Positions 10,038 through 18,814 of a stretch of DNA of 64,000 bases are shown piece after piece. The translations under genes and the position numbers were made by a program. How positions within the stretch are numbered: position 1 is the first letter of the stretch; the number at the start of each line of letters is the position of its first letter. The notes under the pieces are model-generated. The model had not been told where the DNA came from. It saw nothing but the letters and a program-made list of their open reading frames with translations, and did no database searches. This DNA is from an uncultured Clostridia bacterium (GTDB lineage Bacteria; Bacillota; Clostridia; Christensenellales; UBA1242), in the NCBI GenBank assembly GCA_944382715.1, contig CALWNC010000002.1, positions 258,738-322,737 of the forward strand, given 5' to 3'.

Positions 10038-11540
10038 ATGAACGGTCTTGAATTTTTATTAAAATTTGACGCAAATAAGTTTGCATTGTTTTTTACACCT
10101 ACTATGATTGTGTTTACTATTCTAATCATAATTATGGCAATTGCTATTTATAATAGAAAAAATCGCAAAATAGAGCTTAAAAAAAGTGAAAAAGGTGAAA
10201 AAATACTAGAAAATGAAGAAGAAAATATAGTAAAGACAATTTATATGGACGCCAATAATAACTCAAAGACAGAGTTTTTACCAATTCCTGAAAAATTATC
10301 AACTAAGGAATTTGATTACATATTTGCAGGATATGACAAAGAATATGAAGACAATAAAAAGGTGTATTATAAGCCAGTATTTATAAAAAAGCCTATTCAA
10401 TATGTGGTTAATGTTTTTGGAGAAGATAAAGATAAACCAATAGCAAGCTTTTCAGTAAATTATGGTGCTGGAGTTAATTTAGATGAAATTGTACCCACAA
10501 AGACTGATGATGGGGAAAATAGTTTTAGGTTTGTAGGTTGGGATAAACCAACAAATAATATTGAAAAAGATACAAATATATATGCCGTTTTTGAACCTGT
10601 AGGCGAAAAAAAAGATACGGAAAATTTAGAGAATTACAATGAAGAAAGTGACACGCAATTAGATAAGCACAATGAGATTGAAACTACAGTTGAATTTAAT
10701 GGCTCTCAAGAACAATATAATGAAAGTGAAAATTTTGAAACTTCTAAAAATTTTGATACAGATGAAGCTTTAACTTCCAGTGATGGTGAATTTGTAACTG
10801 AAGAAAATGAAAAAGTACCTGAGTCAACATATTTTGGAGATGTGTTTATTAATGAAAATAGTAAGCAAATAACAGATGAGATTAATGAAAATTCAAGTTA
10901 TTTGGAAAGTGATTTTGATTTATCAAAAAATGATTTCTCAGGAAAAGCAGTTATAAATGATGAAAAATTAGATATCAATGCAAAGAATATTGATAAATCT
11001 TATAATGACAAAAATACGGAGAATGTTACAACGATTCCACAAGAAGATGAAAATTCAAAAAAATCTAATATAAACCTTTCAAATATTAAAATAGGCAAAC
11101 ATATTAATGATGGCAGGGTTGGAAGAACTAGAAGCAGAAAGGGTTTTAAAATAGAGATATTTGACACTCCAAAAACTGCATTTTCAATTGATGTTGATAA
11201 TAAATCAGAAAATGATGAAAATGATGATATTTTTAAGAGAATAGGAGTTAATTTAAGACAGCCAAAAAAGATTATTGATGAATCTAAAAAAACGCAAAAT
11301 TCATTTCAAAACAATAATAAAACAGCAAATATTAGTGAGAATTTGAAAAAAAATAATGAAAATATTATAATAAACAACATTGAGGGGCCATTTAAAAGTA
11401 GGAAATTAGAAAGACTTGCTAGAGAAGAAGAACGAAAAAAAGAAAATGAAAAAGATAATGAAAATAATAAAAATAATTCAAACACAGAAGAATTTTTATC
11501 AAATACAATTATGGTAAATCATAAAAAAATTGTGAAATAA
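10038..11540 (+). CDS. Membrane-anchored protein with InlB-repeat-like segment and low-complexity tail
   Basis: One transmembrane helix (about 16-41) is followed by a basic stretch, then two short segments resembling InlB B-repeats (around 75-115 and 130-195; the second contains FRFVGWDKPT and IYAVFEP). The remaining 300 residues are N/E/K/D-rich and probably disordered, ending in a charged helix (LERLAREEERKKE). No signal-peptidase site is evident, and the positive charges after the helix suggest a cytoplasmic C-terminus, which would be odd for InlB repeats. Function unknown. Weak ribosome binding site (AGGTAGGG). Confidence 0.6.
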   Translation: MNGLEFLLKFDANKFALFFTPTMIVFTILIIIMAIAIYNRKNRKIELKKSEKGEKILENEEENIVKTIYMDANNNSKTEFLPIPEKLSTKEFDYIFAGYDKEYEDNKKVYYKPVFIKKPIQYVVNVFGEDKDKPIASFSVNYGAGVNLDEIVPTKTDDGENSFRFVGWDKPTNNIEKDTNIYAVFEPVGEKKDTENLENYNEESDTQLDKHNEIETTVEFNGSQEQYNESENFETSKNFDTDEALTSSDGEFVTEENEKVPESTYFGDVFINENSKQITDEINENSSYLESDFDLSKNDFSGKAVINDEKLDINAKNIDKSYNDKNTENVTTIPQEDENSKKSNINLSNIKIGKHINDGRVGRTRSRKGFKIEIFDTPKTAFSIDVDNKSENDENDDIFKRIGVNLRQPKKIIDESKKTQNSFQNNNKTANISENLKKNNENIIINNIEGPFKSRKLERLAREEERKKENEKDNENNKNNSNTEEFLSNTIMVNHKKIVK

Positions 11541-11568
11541 AAAAATCTTAGTTATAGCTAAGATTTTT
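11541..11568. terminator. Bidirectional terminator between convergent genes
   Basis: An 11-bp perfect stem (AAAAATCTTAG / CTAAGATTTTT) with a 6-nt loop and T-runs on both strands. It overlaps the last codons of the minus-strand gene ending at 11558. Confidence 0.85.
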
Positions 11569-12592
11569 TATTATTTTTATGATAAATATTTTGAGCCAAG
11601 TTTAAAAGTTCTTCGCTTCTTTTTAACATTTTTAATGTGATTTTGCCTTCATTAAAAAGCTCTATGTGTTTTTGATGTCGCCTTTTAATCTCCTCAAAAG
11701 ATGCAGTCTCAATTGCATTTTTGTCTTCAATTGCAAAACCAACCATATTTATTCCCATTGAAGTGGGAGAATCATAAACTTCTCTGCCTAGTATAGAATT
11801 AAGTATTTTTGATAAGATTGGAAATGATTCAATGTCACGATTATAATTTGTAGCAAGTGTGCCATTATGAGATTTCATATAGTAAGTATCAATTTTATTA
11901 TAGTCTCCAATATCTACTGTAGCCATTTCATAGGCAATATTTACAAGGCTTGAAAGTGGCAAATTCCAAACAGGAAATGTCTCATATTTTGCGTATGAAG
12001 ATATAATTCCATTTTTCTTATCGTTATACATTTGGCTTAAACATGTTTGAAGCTTCCCACTATTTGCACCTGGAGCTGATACAATTACAATGTTTTTAGT
12101 GGTCTTTAAATAGTCGTTTTTACCAAAACCATTTTCACTTAGTATCTTACTAACATTGTAAGGATAATTATCAATATAGTATGTTTTATATATTTTAAGA
12201 TTCTGCTCCTGACAATCTCTTTCAAATTGCTGAACTTTTTCATTATCTTGATAAAAGTTTATAAAAACACCCGAAACAATAATATTTTCGTTTTTTATTA
12301 AGTTTGCTAGTCTAAGCACTTCTTCTGCATATGTGAGAGAGTTATCCCCCCTAAGTTTATCAGATATAATATCCTTTGCATTTATACAAAGAATAAATTC
12401 AAGCTTGTCTTTAATTTCCCTAAAAATTTGCATTTTGACATCTATTTCAAAGCCGGGAAGTACTCTTGAAGCATGTTTATCGTCAAATATCTTTCCGCCA
12501 ACTTCAATATATACTTTATCAAATTGCTCAATTCTATTAAAGATTGCTTCTTTTTGTAAACTTTTATATTTTTCATTGTTAAAAGGGGTCAT
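11558..12592 (-). CDS. Shortened DUF1846 (UPF0371) family protein
   Basis: The first 310 residues show the DUF1846 hallmarks: FDKVYIEVGGKIFDD near 24, HASRVLPGFE, CINAKDI, the loop APGANSGKLQTCLSQ (about 173-187), KYETFPVWNLPL and NYNRDIESFP. Family members are, from memory, about 490-505 residues; this one has 344 and ends after a charged helix, so the usual C-terminal 150 residues are absent. The gene is followed directly by a terminator, so this is a genuine shortening. Biochemical function of the family is not established. Start supported by AGGAG five bases before the ATG. It follows typA in the same direction, with a terminator between. Confidence 0.8.
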   Translation of the reverse strand: MTPFNNEKYKSLQKEAIFNRIEQFDKVYIEVGGKIFDDKHASRVLPGFEIDVKMQIFREIKDKLEFILCINAKDIISDKLRGDNSLTYAEEVLRLANLIKNENIIVSGVFINFYQDNEKVQQFERDCQEQNLKIYKTYYIDNYPYNVSKILSENGFGKNDYLKTTKNIVIVSAPGANSGKLQTCLSQMYNDKKNGIISSYAKYETFPVWNLPLSSLVNIAYEMATVDIGDYNKIDTYYMKSHNGTLATNYNRDIESFPILSKILNSILGREVYDSPTSMGINMVGFAIEDKNAIETASFEEIKRRHQKHIELFNEGKITLKMLKRSEELLNLAQNIYHKNNKKS

Positions 12593-12618
12593 ATTATTCT
12601 CCTATGCCTATTAAAATC

Positions 12619-12658
12619 AAAAAATTGGTCTTAAATAGCAAAATAAAACCAATTTTTT
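12619..12658 (-). terminator. Terminator of typA
   Basis: Inverted repeat AAAAAATTGGT / ACCAATTTTTT with an 18-nt loop, a few bases after the typA stop on the minus strand. Confidence 0.7.
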
Positions 12659-12661
12659 TAA

Positions 12662-14503
12662 TTACTTATTGTTTAATAATTCTTGTTTTTTTCTATAAGT
12701 TTCTCTACCTCTAAGTGTATGGTCAAGAATTTTTTTACGAATTCTAAGGTTTAATGGCGTAACTTCCAAAAGTTCATCTTCTCCTAAAAATTCAAGACAC
12801 TCTTCTAAGGTTAAAGGTTTGATAGGAGTGAGTCTAAGAGCTTCATCTGATGCAGATGAACGAATATTTGTTAGCTGTTTTTTCTTGCAAACATTAACGA
12901 CAATATCTTCGAGTTTTGGATTAACCCCAACTACCATTCCAGCGTACACCTTTACACCCGGACCAATTAAGAGTCTACCACGCTCTTGAGTATTGTAAAG
13001 CCCATAAACAATAGATTCACCAGCTTCATACGCAATAAGTGCTCCATAATTTCTTGTATTGATAGCACCTTTATATGGCTCGTAGTCACAAAATGTAGAA
13101 GTCATAATTCCTTCACCATTTGTTTCTGTTAAAAATTGACTTTTATAGCCAAATAAGCCTCTTGATGGAATTTTGAATTCAAGACGAATTCTGCTACCTT
13201 TTGGGCTCATATTTTGGAGTTCTCCTTTTCTAATACCCATTGACCCCATTATTGTAGAAACAGAAGATTCAGGCACATCAATAGTTAAGTTGTCAAATGG
13301 TTCCAAAGTCACACCATTTTCTTCCTTATAGATAACCTTTGGCATTGAAACTTGAAATTCATAGCCTTCTCTTCGCATATTTTCTACGAGGATTGAGATG
13401 TGCATTTCACCTCTGCCAAGAACCCTAAATTTGTCGGCTGAATCAGTTTCAAAAACTTTTAAAGATAAATCCCTTACGGCCTCTTTCATTAGTCTGTCGC
13501 GAAGGTGTCTTGAAGTAAAGAATTTTCCTTCAGTGCCAGCGAGAGGAGAGTCATTTACAGAGAATTCCATTTCAATTGAAGGTTCACTAATTTTAACAAA
13601 AGGAATAGGAGTGAGATCTTCTTTATTTGCAATTGTATCACCAATTGTCACATCGCTTGAACCAGAAATGCAAACAATATCCCCGGGATTTGCCTCAGGA
13701 ACTGGAACTTTCTTTAAACCCTGAAATTCAAAAATATTAGTAATTTTAAATGTCTTATGTTTGTTTTCATCATGATAGTTTACGATTTCAACTGATTCAT
13801 TTACTTTTACATGTCCTGCTTCTACTTTTCCAACTGCAAGTTTGCCTAAATAATCATTAGCTTCGCATGAAGATATGAGCATTTTAAATGGCTTATTTGG
13901 GTCACTAGTTGGTGCTGGAATATGTTTTAAAATTGTATCTAATAAAGGCTTCATATCTGTGCCGAGAACATTTGCGTCAAGAGATGCGATTCCCTGCCTA
14001 GCTGAGCAAAAGACAAAAGGGGAGTCAAGTTGTTCGTCACTTGCATTTAAGTCCATTAGTAAATCTAAAACTTCATCAATAACTTCATTAACTCTTGCAT
14101 CTTTTCTATCAATTTTATTAATAACCACAATAACTCTGTGTCCAAGTGCAAGGGCCTTTTCAAGTACAAAACGAGTTTGAGGCATTGTTCCCTCGTATGC
14201 GTCAACAACTAATAAAACTCCATCAACCATTTTTAATATACGCTCTACTTCGCCTCCAAAGTCTGCGTGTCCCGGAGTATCAACTACATTAATCTTAACA
14301 CCATTATACATTAGTGATGCATTTTTACTAAAAATTGTAATACCTCTTTCTCTTTCAAGAGCATTTGAATCCATTACTCTGTCTTGAATTTCTTGGTTTT
14401 CTCTAAAAACGCCACCTTCTTTTAAAATTGCATTGACCAAAGTTGTTTTGCCATGGTCAACATGGGCAATAATAGCAATGTTTCTTATATTATTTTCTTC
14501 CAT
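12662..14503 (-). CDS. typA: Ribosome-associated GTPase TypA/BipA
   Basis: A 613-residue translational GTPase. G1 is AHVDHGKT (residues 13-20), switch region RERGITI, G3 DTPGHADFGGE, G4 NKIDR and G5 CSAR. It has EF-Tu domain 2-like, EF-G domain III/V-like segments, and the BipA-specific C-terminal part (GxRNYGALIAYEAGES, TPLNLRIRKKILD). TypA binds the 70S ribosome and aids late assembly and translation under stress or cold. The start at 14503 is chosen over an upstream codon because TAGGAG precedes it at normal spacing. Divergent from rsmF, with its own promoter and terminator. Confidence 0.97.
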   Translation of the reverse strand: MEENNIRNIAIIAHVDHGKTTLVNAILKEGGVFRENQEIQDRVMDSNALERERGITIFSKNASLMYNGVKINVVDTPGHADFGGEVERILKMVDGVLLVVDAYEGTMPQTRFVLEKALALGHRVIVVINKIDRKDARVNEVIDEVLDLLMDLNASDEQLDSPFVFCSARQGIASLDANVLGTDMKPLLDTILKHIPAPTSDPNKPFKMLISSCEANDYLGKLAVGKVEAGHVKVNESVEIVNYHDENKHKTFKITNIFEFQGLKKVPVPEANPGDIVCISGSSDVTIGDTIANKEDLTPIPFVKISEPSIEMEFSVNDSPLAGTEGKFFTSRHLRDRLMKEAVRDLSLKVFETDSADKFRVLGRGEMHISILVENMRREGYEFQVSMPKVIYKEENGVTLEPFDNLTIDVPESSVSTIMGSMGIRKGELQNMSPKGSRIRLEFKIPSRGLFGYKSQFLTETNGEGIMTSTFCDYEPYKGAINTRNYGALIAYEAGESIVYGLYNTQERGRLLIGPGVKVYAGMVVGVNPKLEDIVVNVCKKKQLTNIRSSASDEALRLTPIKPLTLEECLEFLGEDELLEVTPLNLRIRKKILDHTLRGRETYRKKQELLNNK

Positions 14504-14547
14504 AGTTACTCCTAAAAACAAATTAATTGCTTTAAATCAACCTGTTT

Positions 14548-14576
14548 ATTATATCACTATATTTCTATTTTGTCTA
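14548..14576 (-). promoter_or_regulatory. Sigma-A promoter of typA
   Basis: Minus strand: TAGACA, 17-bp spacer, TATAAT, about 45 bp before the start. Confidence 0.6.
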
Positions 14577-14661
14577 CAACTCACAAAAAAAATTCTAAAT
14601 ACTGAATAAAAAAATACAATGTTAAATTTTTAAATAAAATAATTAAACAAACGGGAAATTC

Positions 14662-14690
14662 TTGATGTAAAAATAAAATTAGTGTAAACT
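14662..14690 (+). promoter_or_regulatory. Promoter of rsmF giving a predicted leaderless mRNA
   Basis: TTGATG, 17-bp spacer, TAAACT; the -10 box ends 6 nt before the ATG at 14697, so transcription should begin at or next to the start codon. Confidence 0.65.
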
Positions 14691-14696
14691 AGGTTT

Positions 14697-16091
14697 ATGA
14701 ATAGTGAAAATATACAACTTCCAGAAGAGTACTTAAAGCTAATGAGAGATTCTCTTGGGGAATATTATGACGATTATATTGATAGCTTAAATAGTCCAGC
14801 AGTAAAGGGACTGAGAGTAAATACAAATAAAATTTCTATTGATGATTTCTCTAAACTTATAGATTTTGAAATTGAAAAACTGCCATTTTGTAATGATGGA
14901 TTTAAATATGTTGGGGATAGAAAACTTGGTAACACCTATGAACATCTTTCGGGCTTGTTTTATATACAAGAACCTTCAAGTATGCTTGCAGTTGTTTCTA
15001 GTGACATTGAAAATGACCATAGACCATTAAAAGTCCTTGATTTGTGTGCTTCACCGGGTGGAAAAACAAGTCAAATTGCAACGAGGATTTCTAGTGACAG
15101 TTTGCTAATTTCAAATGAAATAGTTAAATCGAGAGCAGATGTTTTGTTTTCAAATGTTGAAAGGCAGGGTTTTAAAAATGTTATAATTTTAAATGAAGAG
15201 CCAAAAAATCTATTAAAATTTGAAGGCTATTTTGACTATGTGTTTGTAGATGCTCCTTGCTCAGGAGAGGGAATGTTTAGAAAAAATCCAGAAACTATAA
15301 ACGAGTGGAGTGAACAAAATGTAACTTTTTGTAGTAAAAGGCAGAGAGAAATTTTAGATATAGCACAAAGACTTGTAAAAACAGATGGAAAGTTAATTTA
15401 TTCAACTTGTACTTTCTCAAAACAAGAAGATGAGGAAATTGTAGATTGGGTTTTAGAAAACTATAACTGCGATTTAGAAGACATACCAGATAGTATAAAA
15501 AAAGTAACTTTTTCAAGTAAATGCAAAAGTGACGATAGAGAAAAGGCACGAAAGTTTTATCCATTTACGGGAGATGGTGAAGGGCAATTTGTGAGTGTAT
15601 TTAAAAATAAAAATAAAATTGAAGATACTCTATATACAAAAAAACACTTAAAAAACATAGGATTTATTAGTAGTGGAAATTATGTACTTTTGAAAGAGTT
15701 TTTAATTAAAAATATGAGCATTGTTTTTGATAAAAGAGATATTGTATGTTTGGGGAATACTTTTTATCTAGTTCCAAAACAATTTGATGATAAGTTAATG
15801 ACTGCTTTAGATGATTTAAGGATAATTAATATTGGAGTCAACTTAGGAAATGTAGTTAATAATAGGTTTATACCAAGTCACAACTTGTTCATGGCGATGG
15901 GAGAATATTTTATTCAAAAAATAGAATTAGATAATATTAGCCTAAATAAATATTTACATGGAGATGAACTTACGATAAGTGGCTACAAGAATGGCTATGC
16001 CGTAATTGCTAAAAATAACTTTGCTCTTGGTGGAGTAAAGGTAACAAATAATAAACTTAAAAATTTATATCCAAAGGGGCTCAGAATATGA
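14697..16091 (+). CDS. rsmF: rRNA (cytosine-C5) methyltransferase, RsmF/NOL1-Sun family
   Basis: A 464-residue m5C methyltransferase. It has the SAM-binding LDLCASPGGKT (about 115-125), the PC motif DAPCSGEGMFRK with one catalytic cysteine and STCTFSKQEDE with the second, followed by a C-terminal PUA-like/RsmF-specific region (HNLFMAMG). Likely modifies 16S rRNA, as RsmF does at C1407 in E. coli; the exact base cannot be told from sequence. There is no proper ribosome binding site, only AGG three bases away, and the promoter predicts a leaderless transcript. The SDR gene downstream overlaps by 4 bases (ATGA). Confidence 0.88.
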   Translation: MNSENIQLPEEYLKLMRDSLGEYYDDYIDSLNSPAVKGLRVNTNKISIDDFSKLIDFEIEKLPFCNDGFKYVGDRKLGNTYEHLSGLFYIQEPSSMLAVVSSDIENDHRPLKVLDLCASPGGKTSQIATRISSDSLLISNEIVKSRADVLFSNVERQGFKNVIILNEEPKNLLKFEGYFDYVFVDAPCSGEGMFRKNPETINEWSEQNVTFCSKRQREILDIAQRLVKTDGKLIYSTCTFSKQEDEEIVDWVLENYNCDLEDIPDSIKKVTFSSKCKSDDREKARKFYPFTGDGEGQFVSVFKNKNKIEDTLYTKKHLKNIGFISSGNYVLLKEFLIKNMSIVFDKRDIVCLGNTFYLVPKQFDDKLMTALDDLRIINIGVNLGNVVNNRFIPSHNLFMAMGEYFIQKIELDNISLNKYLHGDELTISGYKNGYAVIAKNNFALGGVKVTNNKLKNLYPKGLRI

Positions 16092-16915
16092 TAAAAACTG
16101 AAGATTTTAAGTTTGATACAGATTTTACACTAATAACGGGTGCATGTGGTGGACTTGGAAAAGCATTTGTAACTAAATGTGCAGAAAACTCAGAAAATTT
16201 ACTATTGACCGGCACAAGTGAGAAAAAACTTAGTGCTCTTTATAATGAAATTTCAGAAAGATTTAATAATCTTAAAATACTTACCTATGTTTGCGACCTT
16301 GCAAACAGGGAAAATCGTAAGGGATTATTAGAATTTATTTCAAAAGAGAAAATTACAATTACAAGACTTATAAATAATGCAGGAGTAATAATTGAGGGTG
16401 ATATAGATAGATTTAGTGACGAAGAAATTGAAAATGCAATTCAAGTAAACTGTATTGGCACAGTAGATTTAACAAAAAAATTACTTAAAGTTAGGGATAG
16501 AACTCGTAAATTTGAAATATTAACAGTTTCTAGTATAGCCTCAAGTTATCCCATTCCTCATATGGCTGTTTACGCTGCCACGAAGTCATTTTTAGTGTCA
16601 ATGATGACGGCACTATCAGTTGAATACAAAAATGAAAGAGTTGTTTTTACTACTGTTTGCCCAGGAGGAATGGCTACCACTCAGGCAATGAAAGATTCAA
16701 TTAAATCAATGGGTATTGGTGGAAAACTTTCTACTATTCCTGTTAGTAAGGTTGCAGAGGGTTCACTTAAAGCACTTAAAAGAAAGAAAAAAATTTATGT
16801 ACCGGGACTATTTAATAAATTTTTGGTCTTTATAAGCAAACCTTTTACAAAATCATTTCTTGCAAGACAATCAGGTAGAATTTATAGAAAGAGTCAAAAG
16901 AAAAGAAACTTTTAA
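16088..16915 (+). CDS. Short-chain dehydrogenase/reductase (SDR)
   Basis: A classical 275-residue SDR: cofactor loop TGACGGLGKAF (17-27), NNAG near 98, catalytic serine in TVSSIAS and Y-x3-K in VYAATKSF (about 162-166), then VCPGGMAT. The C-terminal KRKKKIYVPGLFNKF segment resembles DltE/YqjQ-like SDRs. Substrate unknown; NADP preference is plausible but not shown. It overlaps rsmF by 4 bases and is almost certainly co-transcribed with it. Confidence 0.85.
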   Translation: MIKTEDFKFDTDFTLITGACGGLGKAFVTKCAENSENLLLTGTSEKKLSALYNEISERFNNLKILTYVCDLANRENRKGLLEFISKEKITITRLINNAGVIIEGDIDRFSDEEIENAIQVNCIGTVDLTKKLLKVRDRTRKFEILTVSSIASSYPIPHMAVYAATKSFLVSMMTALSVEYKNERVVFTTVCPGGMATTQAMKDSIKSMGIGGKLSTIPVSKVAEGSLKALKRKKKIYVPGLFNKFLVFISKPFTKSFLARQSGRIYRKSQKKRNF

Positions 16916-16943
16916 ACTGTAAAAATTTTTCTTAAATTTCTTA

Positions 16944-16971
16944 TTGACAAAAATTGTTATGTAATTATAAT
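16944..16971 (+). promoter_or_regulatory. Consensus promoter of the marR gene giving a predicted leaderless mRNA
   Basis: TTGACA, 16-bp spacer, TATAAT; exactly 6 nt separate the -10 box from the ATG at 16978. Confidence 0.8.
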
Positions 16972-16977
16972 GTAACT

Positions 16978-17439
16978 ATGAGACAAATGAATACTAATGA
17001 AAGTAATATCTTTTCAAAAAACATAATTGAATTAAAACTAATTTCAGACAGATTAGCAGAAGGTAAGGGAGAAAATTCACAAATTTTCAGTAATATGTAT
17101 CAAATCCTTTATATTATTGAAAAGAAAGAAATTGTAACTCCAAAAGAGCTTATGGCTGAACTTAATATTGCCAAATCAAACCTTGCAATTCTTGCAAGAA
17201 AAATGATTAATGATGGTCAAATTGAAAGTCACAAGGATTTAAACAATAGAAGAGAAATATACTACAGCATTACTCCGCTTGGCAGTGAGCAGTTAAAACT
17301 TAAATTAGATAGTATTGAAGCTTCTTGTGCCTTTGATTCAAAAAAGATAAATAATATTCTGACTAAGGCAATAGAAGAACTTAGAAAACTTGAAAATAAA
17401 AATCAAAATCCAAAGAAAAAGAAAGCAAGTGCAAAATAA
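16978..17439 (+). CDS. MarR-family winged-helix regulator
   Basis: A 153-residue protein with a winged helix: an N-terminal dimerisation helix, a recognition segment VTPKELMAELNIAKSNLAILARKMINDGQIE (split for display at about 53-83) and a wing with NNRREIYYSITPLG. A lysine-rich tail follows. The frame is open from a TTG at 16954, but that codon lies inside the promoter, so the ATG at 16978 is chosen; it has no Shine-Dalgarno sequence and the mRNA is predicted to be leaderless. Target genes are unknown; the neighbouring small gene at 17507 has its own promoter. Confidence 0.8.
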   Translation: MRQMNTNESNIFSKNIIELKLISDRLAEGKGENSQIFSNMYQILYIIEKKEIVTPKELMAELNIAKSNLAILARKMINDGQIESHKDLNNRREIYYSITPLGSEQLKLKLDSIEASCAFDSKKINNILTKAIEELRKLENKNQNPKKKKASAK

Positions 17440-17457
17440 TTACATTTGCTTTTTATA

Positions 17458-17485
17458 TTGACAATTTTTATAAAAATGATATAAT
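17458..17485 (+). promoter_or_regulatory. Sigma-A promoter of the 17507 gene
   Basis: TTGACA, 16-bp spacer, TATAAT, 21 bp before the ATG, leaving room for an AGGAG site. Confidence 0.75.
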
Positions 17486-17506
17486 GTATTTGATTAGGAG
17501 ATATTT

Positions 17507-17863
17507 ATGGAAAATTTAATTGAAGAAGGCAAGAAATATACTTTTGAATCAAAGGCTGAAGAGTGGGTTAAAATGGCAAGTCAGGTTAGCCCAGAAGTAT
17601 TGGCGATTACCGTTAAACTTATGAAACAAATGCAATATAGTTTACCTTTTCACAAAATCAATAATGAAGTTAACAAAATAAAAGATGAGCCGATGAAAGG
17701 TCAAGTTATTAGTTTACTATTTGAGTTTGGCAGACTTGGACCAGAATTTTTGTATGATAGATTTAAAGACAGAGATGGCGAAGTTGACAGACATAGTGAA
17801 ATAATACAAAAGATACTAAATAAAATGGACGAGAATACAGAGCATAGAGGATTGGAAAAATAA
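17507..17863 (+). CDS. Conserved-looking hypothetical protein, 118 aa
   Basis: Not recognised. A soluble, mostly helical, charged protein without signal peptide, TM segment or cysteine motif. It has a good promoter, an AGGAG ribosome site at ideal spacing and its own terminator, so it is a real single-gene unit. It lies just after a MarR-type regulator, which might control it, but no operator is visible. Confidence 0.65.
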   Translation: MENLIEEGKKYTFESKAEEWVKMASQVSPEVLAITVKLMKQMQYSLPFHKINNEVNKIKDEPMKGQVISLLFEFGRLGPEFLYDRFKDRDGEVDRHSEIIQKILNKMDENTEHRGLEK

Positions 17864-17869
17864 GAAAAT

Positions 17870-17900
17870 ATGAACTTTATTTAATAAAGTTCATTTTTTA
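17870..17900 (+). terminator. Terminator of the 17507 gene
   Basis: ATGAACTTTATT and AATAAAGTTCAT form a near-perfect palindrome followed by TTTTTT. Confidence 0.85.
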
Positions 17901-17926
17901 ATTGGTTAATAATTGGGGTAAATATT

Positions 17927-18265
17927 ATGGATAATAGAAATTTTATTGGAAAGATGGTGAATGTGGTTATGGATAGACCACTCGGAAGCAAGCATCCAAA
18001 ATATGACTTTATATATGAAGTCAATTACGGCTATATTCCAAACACAATTTCAGGAGATGGGGAGCCATTAGATGCTTATGTTCTAGGTGAAGATAATGCA
18101 CTAGATTCTTTTTATGGTAAAGTAATAGCAATTGTGCATAGGACGCAGGAAGATGATGATAAATTAATAGTTGTTGCAGTGGGAAAAGACTATACAAATC
18201 AAGAAATTGAAAAACTTGTTAATTTTCAAGAAAAGTATAAAAAGCACATCATTATTAGAGATTAG
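17927..18265 (+). CDS. Short family I inorganic pyrophosphatase-like protein
   Basis: 112 residues matching the core of family I pyrophosphatases: NYGYIPNT (about 33-40), DGEPLDAYVLG (about 44-54), VIAIVHRTQEDDDK and a closing FQEKYKKHI helix. It is much shorter than the usual 165-180 residues, and the middle aspartate of the classical D-G-D-P-x-D metal motif is glutamate here. Short homologues of this type are common in Firmicutes and are usually labelled inorganic pyrophosphatase, but activity on PPi is an inference. Weak ribosome site (GGGG, 9 bases before the ATG). Confidence 0.65.
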   Translation: MDNRNFIGKMVNVVMDRPLGSKHPKYDFIYEVNYGYIPNTISGDGEPLDAYVLGEDNALDSFYGKVIAIVHRTQEDDDKLIVVAVGKDYTNQEIEKLVNFQEKYKKHIIIRD

Positions 18266-18303
18266 AATTTATATTTCAAATAATTAAAAAATAAGGAGAA
18301 AAT

Positions 18304-18768
18304 ATGCAAAAAACAAATGCACTCAGAATTTTAGACAAGTCTAAAATAAATTATGAATATTTTGAATATGATAGTTCAATTACAACTGGAGAACTTGTAG
18401 CAGAGGCACTTCATGAAGATAAAAATCTTGTATTTAAAACCCTTGTAACAATCGCAAATAATGGTGAACATTTCGTTTTTGTAATTCCAGTCACTGAAAG
18501 TTTAGATTTAAAAAAATGTGCAAGAGTTGCTGGTGTTAAGTCTGTGGAAATGATAAAACAAAAGGAATTGCTTCCACTTACAGGTTACATACATGGTGGT
18601 TGTAGTCCAATTGGTATGAAAAAATTGTTTAAGACCTTTGTTCATTCAACTGCAAAAGAGTTAAGTTATTTTTACATCTCAGGTGGACATATTGGTTTGC
18701 AGATAAAAATTTCACCACTTGATTTATCAAAAGTTGTGCCACTTCAATTTGAAGATTTAGTTAGATAA
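18304..18768 (+). CDS. ybaK: YbaK/EbsC-family Cys-tRNA(Pro)/tRNA deacylase
   Basis: 154 residues with the YbaK pattern: NALRILDKSKINYE at the start, the catalytic-lysine region LVFKTLVT (about 45-52), LKKCARVAGVKSVEM, and GYIHGGCSPIGMKK (about 94-107). These proteins hydrolyse mischarged tRNAs, classically Cys-tRNA(Pro), in the cytoplasm. Length is typical (150-160). Ribosome site AAGGAG. Probably transcribed together with the pyrophosphatase-like gene 38 bases upstream. Confidence 0.88.
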   Translation: MQKTNALRILDKSKINYEYFEYDSSITTGELVAEALHEDKNLVFKTLVTIANNGEHFVFVIPVTESLDLKKCARVAGVKSVEMIKQKELLPLTGYIHGGCSPIGMKKLFKTFVHSTAKELSYFYISGGHIGLQIKISPLDLSKVVPLQFEDLVR

Positions 18769-18814
18769 ATGTATTTTGCTATTAAAAAATATATTATAAA
18801 TTTGTTAAATTTGT

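Noticed and set aside
13398..14180. Open frames antisense to typA (13398-13724, 13875-14180)
   Set aside because: Shadows of the typA coding strand: no ribosome sites, unnatural composition, no family resemblance.
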